A stretch of 64,000 nucleotides of DNA from Rhodococcus sp. OK519 (GCF_003051005.1 NZ_QAOW01000004.1:62001-126000), one strand, 5' to 3'; positions 16,555-25,178 are shown, numbered from the stretch's first letter. Program-made: numbers and translations. Notes: generated by a model from the sequence alone, not told the origin.

Positions 16555-17823
16555 ATGAGCAACGAGGTGGCGCTGCGTGCGGACCACGAGCGGGCGGAGC
16601 GCTGGGAGACCGCGGTCATCAGGGTTCTTCCGTACATTCTCCTGGCATCGAGCACCGTAATTACTGTGCTGCAAACGGGTTCGGTGCACCTGGCGGCTGC
16701 TCTGGGTCTCACGTTCGTGACCACTGCGTGGCTGCTCTGGCTTCGTGTCCTGGACCGATCTCGCTCCGACGGGCCGCTGATCGGCGTGTACTACGCCGGA
16801 CTCATGGTGTTGTGTGCAGGACTGGTGGCGCTCGCGCCCTGGTACGGCATCGTCGCCTTCATCGGATACGTCCACGCGTTCCTTTTCCTGACAGGCGCTT
16901 GGCGGTACGTCGGTGTCGCCGCCACGTCATTGATCATGGCCGTGACATACATGGGCGGACTGTCCAGGATCACCGCCGACGACATGTGGGTGTGGCTCGC
17001 CATCAGCCTGGTCAGCATCGTGATGGCCGGAACCTTCTTCTACTTCGCCGACACGACCGAGAAGTACGGTCACAGGCAGACTCGGGCACTCGCCGAACTA
17101 CATGACGCCAACACCAAGCTGGAGACAGCACTGGACGAGAACGCTGCGCTGCACGCTCAGCTGCTGGCCCAAGCGCACGAGGCTGGCATCCTGGACGAAC
17201 GGCAAAGGATGGCACGCGAGATCCACGACACCCTGGCCCAGAGCCTCGCGGGCATCGTCACCCAACTTCAGGCTGCCGAGCAGACGATGGACGGCCCGTC
17301 GACGTCGCGTCGGCATGTCACGAAAGCGATGGACCTGGCACGGGGCGGACTGATCGACGCGCGGCGGACGGTCCACGCGGTGGAACCACAGGTGCTTGCC
17401 GACGCCAGGCTCCCGGACGCGATCGGCGATGTGGCCAGAGGCTGGTCGGAGGCCAACGACATCCGCGCCGTCCTGACCGTCACCGGTGACCCCAGACCCA
17501 TGCACACCGACGTGGAGGTGACACTGCTGCGGGCCGCGCAGGAAGCACTCGCCAACGTCGCCAAACACGCCGACGCCAACAGAGTCGGCCTGACTCTGTC
17601 CTACATGGAGGACCTGGTGACCCTGGACGTGCGAGACGACGGAGTCGGTTTCGATCCCCACGCGACACGCGTAAACGGCTCCACGAATGGCGGATTCGGG
17701 CTCGCGGGTATGCGGCAGCGCGTGCAGCGCCTCACCGGCCGACTCGATATCGAGTCGGAGCTCGGCGGAGGCACCGCGATCTCGGCCTCAGTACCGGCCA
17801 TCCCGGCGGGCGGCGGGCAGTGA
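16555..17823 (+). CDS. NarL-type sensor histidine kinase
   Basis: A 422-residue protein with about five to six N-terminal membrane helices (residues ~20-165) and almost no extracellular domain, so it is probably an intramembrane sensor. A short coiled coil (ALAELHDANTKLETAL) leads to the HisKA_3 motif REIHDTLAQSLAGIVTQ, with phosphorylatable His224. The ATPase domain follows, with DVRDDGVGFDP and GGFGLAGMRQRV. Its placement behind an ABC exporter resembles systems in which the kinase senses the drug through or alongside the transporter. The stop overlaps the response regulator start. Confidence 0.92.
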   Translation: MSNEVALRADHERAERWETAVIRVLPYILLASSTVITVLQTGSVHLAAALGLTFVTTAWLLWLRVLDRSRSDGPLIGVYYAGLMVLCAGLVALAPWYGIVAFIGYVHAFLFLTGAWRYVGVAATSLIMAVTYMGGLSRITADDMWVWLAISLVSIVMAGTFFYFADTTEKYGHRQTRALAELHDANTKLETALDENAALHAQLLAQAHEAGILDERQRMAREIHDTLAQSLAGIVTQLQAAEQTMDGPSTSRRHVTKAMDLARGGLIDARRTVHAVEPQVLADARLPDAIGDVARGWSEANDIRAVLTVTGDPRPMHTDVEVTLLRAAQEALANVAKHADANRVGLTLSYMEDLVTLDVRDDGVGFDPHATRVNGSTNGGFGLAGMRQRVQRLTGRLDIESELGGGTAISASVPAIPAGGGQ

Positions 17824-18449
17824 TCTCGCTGCTGATCGTCGACGATCACCCAGTAGTGCGTGACGGGCTGCGGAGCATGTTCAGCGCGAACCCCCGCTTC
17901 GAGGTCCTCGGCGAAGCCGCCGACGGCGCGGAGGCGGTTGCCGCCGCGACCCGGATCCAACCGGACGTGATCCTCATGGACCTGCGAATGGCCGGGACTG
18001 ACGGCGTCACCGCCATCAAAGAGCTGGCCGAGCGAGGGGTGTCGGCGCGGGTCTTGGTGCTCACGACGTACGACACGGACAGCGACGTGCTTCCCGCGAT
18101 CGAAGCCGGCGCCACCGGCTACCTGCTAAAGGACGCACCGAGGGACGAGCTGTTCCGTGCAGTGGAGGCGGCCGCCCAGGGGAAAGCGGTGCTTTCACCC
18201 GCCGTCGCGACCCGGCTCATAGACCAGATGCGGCACCCGGCTTCGGCACCGCTGTCGCAGCGTGAGCTCGAGGTCCTCGAGCTGATTGCCCGCGGCTCGA
18301 CGAACCGCGACGCGGCAAAGCAGCTCTTCATCAGCGAAGCGACGGTCAAGACGCACCTGCTACACGTTTACGCGAAGCTCGGCGTCAATGATCGTGCGGC
18401 CGCTGTCGCCACCGCGTTCTCCCGCGGCTACCTGAAACCGCGACACTGA
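17820..18449 (+). CDS. LuxR/NarL-type response regulator
   Basis: A 209-residue regulator. The receiver domain has acidic residues DDHP near the start, phosphoacceptor Asp54 in VILMDLRM, and Lys in GYLLKDAP. The C-terminal LuxR helix-turn-helix is LSQRELEVLELIARGSTNRDAAKQLFISEATVKTHL. It starts at GTG 17820 in the GTGA overlap with the kinase stop. It probably activates its own operon. Confidence 0.94.
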   Translation: MISLLIVDDHPVVRDGLRSMFSANPRFEVLGEAADGAEAVAAATRIQPDVILMDLRMAGTDGVTAIKELAERGVSARVLVLTTYDTDSDVLPAIEAGATGYLLKDAPRDELFRAVEAAAQGKAVLSPAVATRLIDQMRHPASAPLSQRELEVLELIARGSTNRDAAKQLFISEATVKTHLLHVYAKLGVNDRAAAVATAFSRGYLKPRH

Positions 18450-18695
18450 TCCTTCGATGACTGAAACAGCCGACCCATTCGACCCGTGCGCGTCGTCTGG
18501 TTCGGCCCCTGCAACCAGAGCAACAACGTGTTGGCGGTTGGCCGGAGTGAGGCAGCTGCTGGTTCGGTGAGGTTGTCTTCGGGCAGTACTCGGCGCGCGA
18601 TCGGGCTGACGCGTCTCGTGTTGCCGTCGCCGAACGGTTCGTCGACCGCATGCGCGCTGGCGGCATCGGCCCGCGTCTGTGTAGGTGCGTCGCTG

Positions 18696-19043
18696 CGCAA
18701 CGGCGTCGCGGTAGCCGTCAGCCAGCCTGCTCCGTTCGTCCCATCCGCGAGCGCCGCAGGATACGAGGCGGGAGGCCAGGCCGTCATCTTCACGATCGCT
18801 GTGGTCAACGGCTCCCAGGAGAACTACGACCCGACTCTCTTCACGACCAGCCTGCAAAGCGGAAACCGTGAAGCGAGCCAGATATTCGACTCCGCGAAGA
18901 ATCTGGGAGGAACGCCGAGCACGGTCGTGCTCCCCGGGCGTGAAGCTGAGTTCCAGGTTGCCTACGCCGTCAGTGACCCCACCGACCTCGTCGTGGAAGT
19001 AAGCCCACGTTTCGAGTACCGCGATGCCATCTTCACGTTCTGA
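18696..19043 (+). pseudogene. 5'-truncated DUF4352-like secreted protein remnant
   Basis: From about 18696 the frame encodes a recognisable DUF4352-like immunoglobulin fold: NGVAVAVSQPAPFVPSASAA, then VIFTIAVVNGSQENYDPTLF, LPGREAEFQVAYAV and VEVSPRFEYRDAIFTF. Intact relatives have a signal peptide or lipobox and a spacer before this domain. Here the upstream in-frame sequence (from 18486) is arginine/serine-rich with no signal peptide and looks noncoding. It is therefore most likely a decapitated copy. A frameshift or an unrecognised start remains possible. Confidence 0.55.
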
Positions 19044-19313
19044 AGCCGTGTGACCGCGTAGGTCGAGGTGCGTTCGCGGGGCGGAACATGATGCCGTCTC
19101 GCTTCGCGCGTGAGGCCGGCGCTCAGCTCAGCTGTCGAACCCGGGGATACTGCCGCGAGTTAGTCGGCGACAGCCGCATAGCAGCGACGCCGCAGGTAGA
19201 GCGTGCACGTACTCGCCGCGGACGACGCTCAGGTGAAACTCTCAATAAAACGCCAGCTCAGACGGCATCGGAATGGCTTGTTACGGTCCGTCATCCGCCC
19301 TTGGAGTCGTCGA

Positions 19314-19580
19314 ATGATGATCAATACGAACGAAGAAGAGGCGGCCGGAGTGGGGACGGTCATCGCGACCGCTCGGCGTCTTGCGATGGATGCGGACTTG
19401 GTGCCGGAGACGGTGGTCGAGTGCGGGTCGCTGGCGGATCTTCGGGCGGTGTGCGAGACCGAGGCGGCGGCGCTTCCTACTGACCCGCGTACGGGCCGGT
19501 TCACGACCGCTGCCGACGTGCGGTTGTGGAGGGCGCTGCACTGCGGCGGTAAGACGGCGGGGTATCTCGCGGATCGGTGA
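19314..19580 (+). CDS. Small hypothetical protein
   Basis: An 88-residue acidic protein. GGAG (19303-19306) precedes tandem ATG codons at 19314 and 19317. It contains an N-terminal acidic stretch, a helix rich in Ala and Arg, and a C-terminal TDPRTGRFTTAADVRLWRALHCGG. No domain is recognised. It is followed by a strong terminator hairpin, which supports it being a real transcription unit. Confidence 0.5.
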   Translation: MMINTNEEEAAGVGTVIATARRLAMDADLVPETVVECGSLADLRAVCETEAAALPTDPRTGRFTTAADVRLWRALHCGGKTAGYLADR

Positions 19581-19592
19581 AGCCGCGGCAGG

Positions 19593-19612
19593 GGTTCGAT
19601 CCGGTCTGATGC
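19593..19612. repeat. 20-bp repeat, copy 1 (with adjacent hairpin)
   Basis: GGTTCGATCCGGTCTGATGC is identical to 21593-21612, exactly 2,000 bases away. In both copies a CCCGGCCCGAAG-containing GC-rich hairpin follows. The module may be a mobile terminator or the scar of a duplication or insertion. Confidence 0.7.
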
Positions 19613-19617
19613 GGGGT

Positions 19618-19652
19618 GGAGTCCCGGCCCGAAGGACCCGGGCCGGGACTCC
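19618..19652 (+). terminator. 13-bp perfect terminator hairpin
   Basis: GGAGTCCCGGCCC (19618-19630) pairs with 19640-19652 across a nine-base loop. It lies 38 bases after the stop of the small hypothetical gene. There is no T-run, as is common in high-GC actinobacteria. Confidence 0.65.
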
Positions 19653-19819
19653 GTTGGATCAGGGCGCGGTCCGCGACAGCGGGTGGCGGGTCGTGGAGGT
19701 GCCGGAGGTGGACGTCGTGTTCACACAGTCCCGTCGACTAGACCAGATCCCGCGATGGTCGCCAACGCGGGGAGCCTCCGTCGACGACCCCGCCCGAACC
19801 GCCGGCAAGTCTTCGCAGA

Positions 19820-21193
19820 TCAGCCCGTGAACGCCGATCCCGTTCCGCCGGCCGAGCCGGTTGCGAGCGATCCCGGATTGGGTCCGGTGGGAGCGCTGCC
19901 GAGCCAGTTGAACGGCAGGCGACTGGATGTGCTCGGGCCGGTCCCGGCGCCGCCGAGGTAGGTGGCCTCGGCCTCGTACGAGCCGGGGGGCAGCTCGGAG
20001 ACCCTCGCGGTCATCGTGACCTCGCTCACGCCTCCGTCGAGGAGTGTCGTGACCGGCGGTCCGGTGGTGGACAGGAACTCGGTTGCGTTCAGCAGGCCGA
20101 CCCGGCGCTTCACGCTGAGCGTCGTCGGCCCGTCGAGCGTGCCCGTCAGGCTGTAGGTGCGCATGGTGAACAGGGCGCCGCAGGTGGGTCCGGGAACGGC
20201 CGGCGGCACGCAGGACCGGAACGGCGAGGAGCCCGCCACCTCGAGGGTCGTATAGGTGAGCGCCGGCTCGACGACGACCGTGACGTCGAGTGTGGCGTCG
20301 GCTTGCAGACCGTTGCGTGCTCGCAGCGTGATGGGGAACGAGCCCTTCTCCAGCGGGGAGCCGACGATGCCGTTGAAGGACTGGGCGCCGCCCCCTTGTC
20401 TGAGCTCGAGCCCGTTCGGAAGCCGGCCGCCGACGATCGAGAGCACAGTCGGGATGCCCGCGGTCCCGCCCGTCCCGACGCACGGCTGGTGGTAGGTGGA
20501 CCGCAGCGCGGCCGGCGTCACTGCGCAGTCGATGCCGAGTGGCGTCGGCGGCTGAGGTGGTCGTGCGGTGATTGTCGAAATCCAGTTCAGAGTGAGCGGC
20601 ACCAGCCGACTGAGGGAGCAGTCGCTCGACGAACCGCAGCGGACCTGCCAGTTCGGGAGACCGGTGGGGGGGGAAGGCATCTGGACGAAGTTGAGGCTGT
20701 TGTGCACCTCGGTGGCACCGCCGGTGACGTCGATCCTGACCTGTTGCAGGCTCGGTTCGAGGTAGCAGGCCAGCGAGTCGTTCCGCACGGTCAGCGTCAA
20801 GGGGACGGTCGTCACGGCGTCGTAGGTCACGAAGTCCGCGGTGGGAAATTGACCCATGCAGTTGCTGTCGCCTGGATAGATGCGCACCCGGACGCCAGCA
20901 CCGACATCGAACTTCAGCGTGAGAAACATCGGGTAGTTGCCCAACCCCGGGAGCGCCGCGTCCACGCCGGCGACATCGGCTGTCTTGACCTCGGCGACCG
21001 GGTCCACGTTTGCCGCGGTCGGCGTCGGTGCGTTCAGTTCAGTCGCTGCGGCCGGCAACGGTGCGCCGAGGACGAGTGCCGACGCGGCGATCGCCATCGC
21101 GACGACCGATCCGAGGCCGACCCGCCGCCCACGGGTCCGGTGCGCAACGGCACCCAGGCGCCGTTCGTGCGCGCGCGAGCTGTTCTGGTCCAT
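19820..21193 (-). CDS. Secreted protein with Ig-like domain, function unknown
   Basis: A 457-residue protein. A long n-region (about 30 residues, Arg-rich) precedes a hydrophobic signal segment (VVAMAIAASALVLGAPLPAAA), with cleavage predicted after AAA near residue 50. The mature part has two cysteine pairs in its N-terminal half and a putative Ig-like repeat (GGRLPNGLELRQGG...SFNGIVGSPLEKGSFPITLRARNG) around residues 255-300. A second beta-rich region follows, and a Gly/Ser/Thr tail ends GSAFTG. No enzyme motif or sortase signal is seen. The Ig-like segment resembles that of the YVTN protein at 2373-3698, so both may be surface proteins. Confidence 0.75.
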   Translation of the reverse strand: MDQNSSRAHERRLGAVAHRTRGRRVGLGSVVAMAIAASALVLGAPLPAAATELNAPTPTAANVDPVAEVKTADVAGVDAALPGLGNYPMFLTLKFDVGAGVRVRIYPGDSNCMGQFPTADFVTYDAVTTVPLTLTVRNDSLACYLEPSLQQVRIDVTGGATEVHNSLNFVQMPSPPTGLPNWQVRCGSSSDCSLSRLVPLTLNWISTITARPPQPPTPLGIDCAVTPAALRSTYHQPCVGTGGTAGIPTVLSIVGGRLPNGLELRQGGGAQSFNGIVGSPLEKGSFPITLRARNGLQADATLDVTVVVEPALTYTTLEVAGSSPFRSCVPPAVPGPTCGALFTMRTYSLTGTLDGPTTLSVKRRVGLLNATEFLSTTGPPVTTLLDGGVSEVTMTARVSELPPGSYEAEATYLGGAGTGPSTSSRLPFNWLGSAPTGPNPGSLATGSAGGTGSAFTG

Positions 21194-21391
21194 GATCTGC
21201 CGCCTCTGTCGTCAGGGTCGTGGTGCGGCCCGAGGATTCGACAAAGACTACCAACCAGTCTGTATTGAGAGCGGGTGATCTGCAGCACTATCGCGATTGG
21301 AGTGTGTCAAGGTTCTCGGACAGCGACTCGGCGGTTTCGGCCAAGTCCAGGGGCGTGGTGTATCGAGGTCGCCGCGTGATTCCTCGTTGGG

Positions 21392-21592
21392 TTATGCGGT
21401 CAGTGCTGGTGTGAGCTCCTCGGCAGGTTCGGCGGTGTCGTTGGTGTCGGTGGGCTTGTCGCCGCGGGCGGTGACGGGGACGTCGAGGCCGAGGTAGCGG
21501 CGTCCTTCGATCCACTCGCCGTGTTGTTCGGCGAGCACGGCGCCGACGAGTCGGATCAGGGAGGTGCGGCCGGGGAAGATCCCGACGACGTC
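21392..21592 (-). pseudogene. IS256-family transposase C-terminal fragment
   Basis: Read leftward, the frame encodes DVVGIFPGRTSLIRLVGAVL, then AEQHGEWIEGRRYLGLDV and a variable tail ending at TAA (complement of 21392-21394). The GIFP-x-R and RLVGAVLAEQ-x-(D/G)EW-x-E-x-RRYLGL patterns are diagnostic of the last part of IS256-type mutator transposases. Everything upstream, including the DDE catalytic region, is missing. The break falls exactly where the 20-bp repeat at 21593 begins. Confidence 0.8.
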
Positions 21593-21612
21593 GGTTCGAT
21601 CCGGTCTGATGC
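21593..21612. repeat. 20-bp repeat, copy 2 (with adjacent hairpin)
   Basis: This is identical to 19593-19612. It is followed by an 8-bp hairpin, GGCCCGGC (21618-21625) with GCCGGGCC (21634-21641), that shares CCCGGCCCGAAG with copy 1. It abuts the truncated transposase fragment. Confidence 0.7.
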
Positions 21613-21765
21613 TGGTGGGCCCGGCCCGAAGTCGCCGGGCCGGTCCCGTTCGTCAGTGTGGTCGATCGTGTTCGCGGGGTCTGGGTGTTGTTTCTGGGTT
21701 CGGATGCGCTTTGTGGGTGGGATGGTGGTCTTGTATGGGGGTTTCAGTTGACCGAGGGGGTTGTG

Positions 21766-22137
21766 GTGCGGGTACGTCGTGTGGTGGTGGGTTTGTCTGT
21801 GGTGGGGCTTGTTCTTGCAGTGGGGGGTTGCGTTAGCGGAGGCGATGCCGGTTCGGGGGCAACAGATGTCGCGGCGGTGGCGGCGGCCGTGCCTCTTCCG
21901 GATCGGGTCGTCGTTCGCCAGCCGGGGTTCGTCGATATCGGTTTCTCGGCTGATGAGGTTCCTGTGTGGCCGGGACCGCACCCTTATGAGTTCCTCGAGC
22001 CGAGTCCGCCGTCGGGCTCGAGTGGCGAGTTGGCTGGAGAGCAGGCTGAGGTCGTGTATACGGCGGCTCTCGAGAATCCAGGCGTTCTGTGGAACGTCGG
22101 CGGCGTTGTGCTGTGGCTGGTTGTCGAACCTCTTTAG
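21766..22137 (+). CDS. Small lipoprotein, paralogue of 37759-38130
   Basis: A 123-residue protein starting at GTG 21766, with GAGGGGG five bases upstream; the N-terminus MRVRR matches the paralogue exactly. The hydrophobic segment VVVGLSVVGLVLAVGGC ends in a lipobox cysteine near residue 22, predicting membrane anchoring. After a Gly/Ala linker, the mature domain has PDRVVVRQPGF, VPVWPGPHPYEFLEPSPPSG and NPGVLWNVGGVVLWLVVEPL. No known family was recognised. The gene at 37759-38130 encodes a 123-residue relative sharing most of the mature domain. Confidence 0.7.
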   Translation: MRVRRVVVGLSVVGLVLAVGGCVSGGDAGSGATDVAAVAAAVPLPDRVVVRQPGFVDIGFSADEVPVWPGPHPYEFLEPSPPSGSSGELAGEQAEVVYTAALENPGVLWNVGGVVLWLVVEPL

Positions 22138-22354
22138 TGTTAGTGAGGGCTTCGCGTAGGGCTCGGCCTGTGAGGGCCGTTCGCTGTCCTGACCTGGTGA
22201 TGTCATGCGGCTTTGCGGTCGGCGCTGCTGGTTGGTCAGGGTTGTTCGGGTTCTTTGGCGTGGCAGCCAGAGTTAGTGGCTGCGGTACCGTGCCCGGTCA
22301 GCCTTCTGGGATGGTGATGACGGTTGATTGTTGCTGGACTGTGAAGGCGGGGAT
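22138..22354. other. Gene-free spacer downstream of lipoprotein
   Basis: No credible gene, terminator or repeat was recognised here. The following stretch to 22522 holds a possible coding remnant. Confidence 0.4.
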
Positions 22355-22522
22355 CTAAAACGGGATGAAGTAGTCCTCGATTCCGGGGTATGCGGACATC
22401 CACATTGCAGGGTCGTTCTGGTGACGTCAGCAGGTCGCGAGTGCGACGTAGGAGCTGGCGGGGATCCCGGTGAGCGCTTGTGTGGTGACGCCGGTTGGCT
22501 GGGATCCCATGACGACGTCGGG
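22355..22522 (-). pseudogene. Possible broken coding remnant
   Basis: Read leftward, one frame gives QPTGVTTQALTGIPASSYVA, then LATC, an in-frame TGA, then QNDPAMWMSAYPGIEDYFIP and F before a TAG stop. Both parts look like globular protein sequence rather than random frame, which suggests a small gene broken by a point mutation or indel. No family was recognised and the upstream half is not visible. Confidence 0.3.
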
Positions 22523-22781
22523 GATGGGTGGGAGGGCCTCCGCCGGGTACCTCCGCTAGGAGTGTCGCGCAGTTCGGTTCAGAAGTTGTCGGTGACTCAG
22601 AAGCCGCTCGCACCCCCGCTCACAATGGTTTTCGCCTGTCCGGCGCGCGAGGCTCCCGATGGATGGGAAACCCTGTAGTCGGTCCCGGCAGCCAGCTGAT
22701 TCTGTGAGATCCGACACTCCAGGTTTTCGCTCTTCGGCATACCTGAAGTGACGTTCCCCACGACGAAAGGCGTTCCCACCC

Positions 22782-23540
22782 ATGCGCATCCGAGCTCTTC
22801 GGCTATCCATTGCGGTGATGGCGACCGCGGTCGCGGCCACAACCGCGACCGCCGGCGTCGCGTCCGCTGGTATCAACTTCGGAAGCTCCGGGGGCAGTTT
22901 CGGCAGCAGCGTCGGCAGCAGCGACGGCGAGATGGTCATCACCCTGGTGCGCCATGCGGAGTCCGCCGGTAACACCTCCGGCCTGGTCGACACCAAGGTG
23001 CCCGGACCCGACCTGACCCCACGTGGCCGGACGCAGGCAGACAATCTGGCCATCCAGCTGGCCGACCAGGATTTCGACTGCGCCTTCGCGTCCAACATGG
23101 TGCGTACAGAGCAGACTGCGGCACCGACCGTCGCCGAGCAACACCTGAGCGTCGACATTCAGCCCGGTTTCCGGGAGATCGAGGCAGGCGACTACGAGGG
23201 CTCCCCGGAGGCCGAGGCGCTGTCCGGTTACCTGCAGGCGCCGATCAAGTGGCTCTCCGGCGACCTGAACGCACGGATTCCAGGCTCCATCGACGGCAAC
23301 GAGTTCGACGGCCGCTTCGATCAGGCACTGCTCAATGTGCAGGACCGTGGCTGCACCAACCCGGTGATCTTCTCGCACGGCGGCACCATCATGTTCTGGT
23401 CAATGATGAACGCCAGCAACGCGGACATGAGCAAACTCGGCACCGATCCGATGCGTAACGGCGGCCATGTCACCTTGAAGGGCAGCCCGCAGCGGGGCTG
23501 GACGATTGTCGAGTGGGTCGGCCACCCGGACCTCGGCTGA
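22782..23540 (+). CDS. Secreted histidine-phosphatase (phosphoglycerate-mutase fold) protein
   Basis: A 252-residue protein with a signal peptide (RIRALRLSIAVMATAVAATTATAGVASA, cleavage near residue 29). A Gly/Ser-rich linker (GSSGGSFGSSVGSSDG) follows. The catalytic domain starts with VITLVRHAES, the RHG phosphohistidine motif, continues with TPRGRTQADNLA and FASNMVRTEQTA, and has the second catalytic histidine in VIFSHGG. It is predicted to be an extracellular phosphatase. The substrate is unknown, and the neighbours give no pathway context. Confidence 0.88.
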   Translation: MRIRALRLSIAVMATAVAATTATAGVASAGINFGSSGGSFGSSVGSSDGEMVITLVRHAESAGNTSGLVDTKVPGPDLTPRGRTQADNLAIQLADQDFDCAFASNMVRTEQTAAPTVAEQHLSVDIQPGFREIEAGDYEGSPEAEALSGYLQAPIKWLSGDLNARIPGSIDGNEFDGRFDQALLNVQDRGCTNPVIFSHGGTIMFWSMMNASNADMSKLGTDPMRNGGHVTLKGSPQRGWTIVEWVGHPDLG

Positions 23541-23767
23541 TTCGCCCTTCCGCGCCCCGGATGTCATCGACACGATCGATGGCTCCGGGGCGCAGCCGTA
23601 TCTCGGCCGGGGTCCCCATGGCGACGTCGGGAACAGCCTTCGTCGGCATTCGACACATGGGCGGTCCCGCAACGACGGTAGATCCACGATGGACCCGCCA
23701 CTCGCCGTGACGGTGCGCAACCGCACGTCGAGGGAAGTCTCCGCAGGGACGGCGGCGTAGCTCGCGG

Positions 23768-24793
23768 TCAGTTCCCGTCGAGGAAGCGGTAGAGCGGATT
23801 GCGTGCGGCGGCCTCCCGCACACCCGTGCCCGCACCCTCGGTGTACACCTGCGTCGTGTTCATCGACTCGTGCCCGAGCATCCGCATGAGCGTGAAGATG
23901 CTGACGTTCTCGTCGGCCATGTTGGTGGCGAACGTGTGCCGGAACTGGTGTGTGAGCGCGCCCTTCGCGCGTTCACCGTTGATCCCGGCGCGGCGGTACG
24001 CGCGCAGCACCCGGTACTGCAGCGTGCCGCGCGTGATCCGTTCCCCGTCCGCGCCCACGAACAACGGATCGGTGCTGCGAAAGTGTTGCCACGGAGTGGC
24101 ATCGTCCGGCACGCGGCGTTTCGCCGTCCCGGGAAGCCGTTCGATGCGTGACTCGAGGTAACCGGTCAGCGCCGCCACCAGCGCGGGCTCGGCGGTCGCG
24201 ACCCGTTCCTTGCTGCCCTTGCCCCGCACGAGGATCACCCGACCCGATCCACCGTCCGGATCGGTGGCGCCGCGAACGTCGCCGAGGTCGACTGCGATCA
24301 ATTCCGACGACCGCATGCCTGTCAGGAGGGCGGTGAGAATGATCGCGAAGTCCCGCTCACCCCACGGGCGGACGCCGTCGTTGTCATCCTCCTGCAACGT
24401 CCGGATCAGCCGGGTGACCGCGTCCGCCGGCAGCGCCTTCGGAATACGCTTGGGCGCCTTGGGGCGAAGGACTGCAGACATGGGATTGGCGACGATGGCG
24501 TCGAGTGAGAACAGGTAGTCGCACAGCGTGTTCCAGGTCGACCAGCACCGCCGGATGGACGCGACCTCGTGCGTCGCGGCGAACGCGGCGAACGCCTGCT
24601 GCATCGACGGCTTGGTGATCACCTCCACCGGCAACGCGGCCACCGCCATCCCCGCCTGCTCGGACAGGAACCCGGTGATCGCCGCGAAATCCTGGCGATA
24701 CGCCTTCAGAGTGTGGGGGGAGGGCTTCGCCGTGCTGCGATGCAGCAGGAATTCGCCGAACCAGGCCTCGAGTAGTCGTCGATCGTCACTCAC
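23768..24793 (-). CDS. Tyrosine recombinase/integrase (XerC/D-like)
   Basis: A 341-residue recombinase. Residues ~1-115 form a SAM-like core-binding domain (HTLKAYRQDFAAITGFL). The catalytic domain has Arg in TGMRSSELIAVDLGD, Lys in VRGKGSKERV, HQFRHTFATN (His-x2-Arg), the LGHES histidine and the nucleophile tyrosine in TTQVYTEG. All six expected catalytic positions are present, so it should be active. It resembles Xer-type or small-element integrases. No attachment site or cargo was identified next to it, though the surrounding 19-27 kb region is visibly rearranged. Confidence 0.9.
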   Translation of the reverse strand: MSDDRRLLEAWFGEFLLHRSTAKPSPHTLKAYRQDFAAITGFLSEQAGMAVAALPVEVITKPSMQQAFAAFAATHEVASIRRCWSTWNTLCDYLFSLDAIVANPMSAVLRPKAPKRIPKALPADAVTRLIRTLQEDDNDGVRPWGERDFAIILTALLTGMRSSELIAVDLGDVRGATDPDGGSGRVILVRGKGSKERVATAEPALVAALTGYLESRIERLPGTAKRRVPDDATPWQHFRSTDPLFVGADGERITRGTLQYRVLRAYRRAGINGERAKGALTHQFRHTFATNMADENVSIFTLMRMLGHESMNTTQVYTEGAGTGVREAAARNPLYRFLDGN

Positions 24794-25087
24794 GTGGGCC
24801 CGCTCCGTTGTCCTTCCGAGACTGCGATTTGCGCGGCGCCGGGGACCGGTTCGCGTCCGGTGGAGTCTATCGGCCCGTTACGACAGCGAATGACGGCGAT
24901 GGCGGACGACCACCCCTGACGGGCTCTGCAGATTCGTCATCCGTTTCGCCAGGATCGCGACGAAAATCGTGTAACTTCGCGTGCTGGCGAACAATTCGCG
25001 CGTGACTGAACTTCGATTCAGTGCCGCTTCACCCTCGATTTCACCCCTTTCCGACTTTTCCTGACGCCGCCGTATGGATACTTTGAA

Positions 25088-25178
25088 GGAGGTCAGGCGC
25101 ACCCCCCGACGTGTGCCTGGCCTTTAAACTTCCGGCGCCCCCGCCGCGGTCCATCCGCGGCGGGGGCGCCGTCGTTTC
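25088..25178 (+). ncRNA. Candidate 6C-like small RNA
   Basis: Two consecutive stable hairpins form a compact unit of about 90 nt with no open frame. Hairpin 1 (25090-25123) has a 13-pair stem and a C-rich loop; the run of six cytosines (25102-25107) matches the hallmark of actinobacterial 6C RNA. Hairpin 2 (25133-25171) has a 17-bp perfect stem and a terminator-like tail TCGTTTC. A plausible -10 (GATACT, 25077-25082) precedes it. Classical 6C RNA has C-runs in both loops, whereas here the second hairpin carries its C-run in the stem. It may therefore be a variant or an unrelated C-rich regulator. Confidence 0.5.
25133..25171 (+). terminator. 17-bp perfect terminator hairpin
   Basis: CGGCGCCCCCGCCGCGG (25133-25149) pairs exactly with 25155-25171 across a TCCAT loop and is followed by TCGTTTC. 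It forms the 3' end of the candidate small RNA. Confidence 0.75.

Noticed and set aside
19593-19612. GGTTCGATCC looks like a tRNA T-arm, suggesting a tRNA gene or attachment site
   Set aside because: Flanking bases do not form the T-stem and no acceptor, anticodon or D-arm is present at either copy.
23541-23767. Short open frames between the histidine phosphatase and recombinase genes
   Set aside because: No consistent frame, start or family was recognisable; treated as intergenic.
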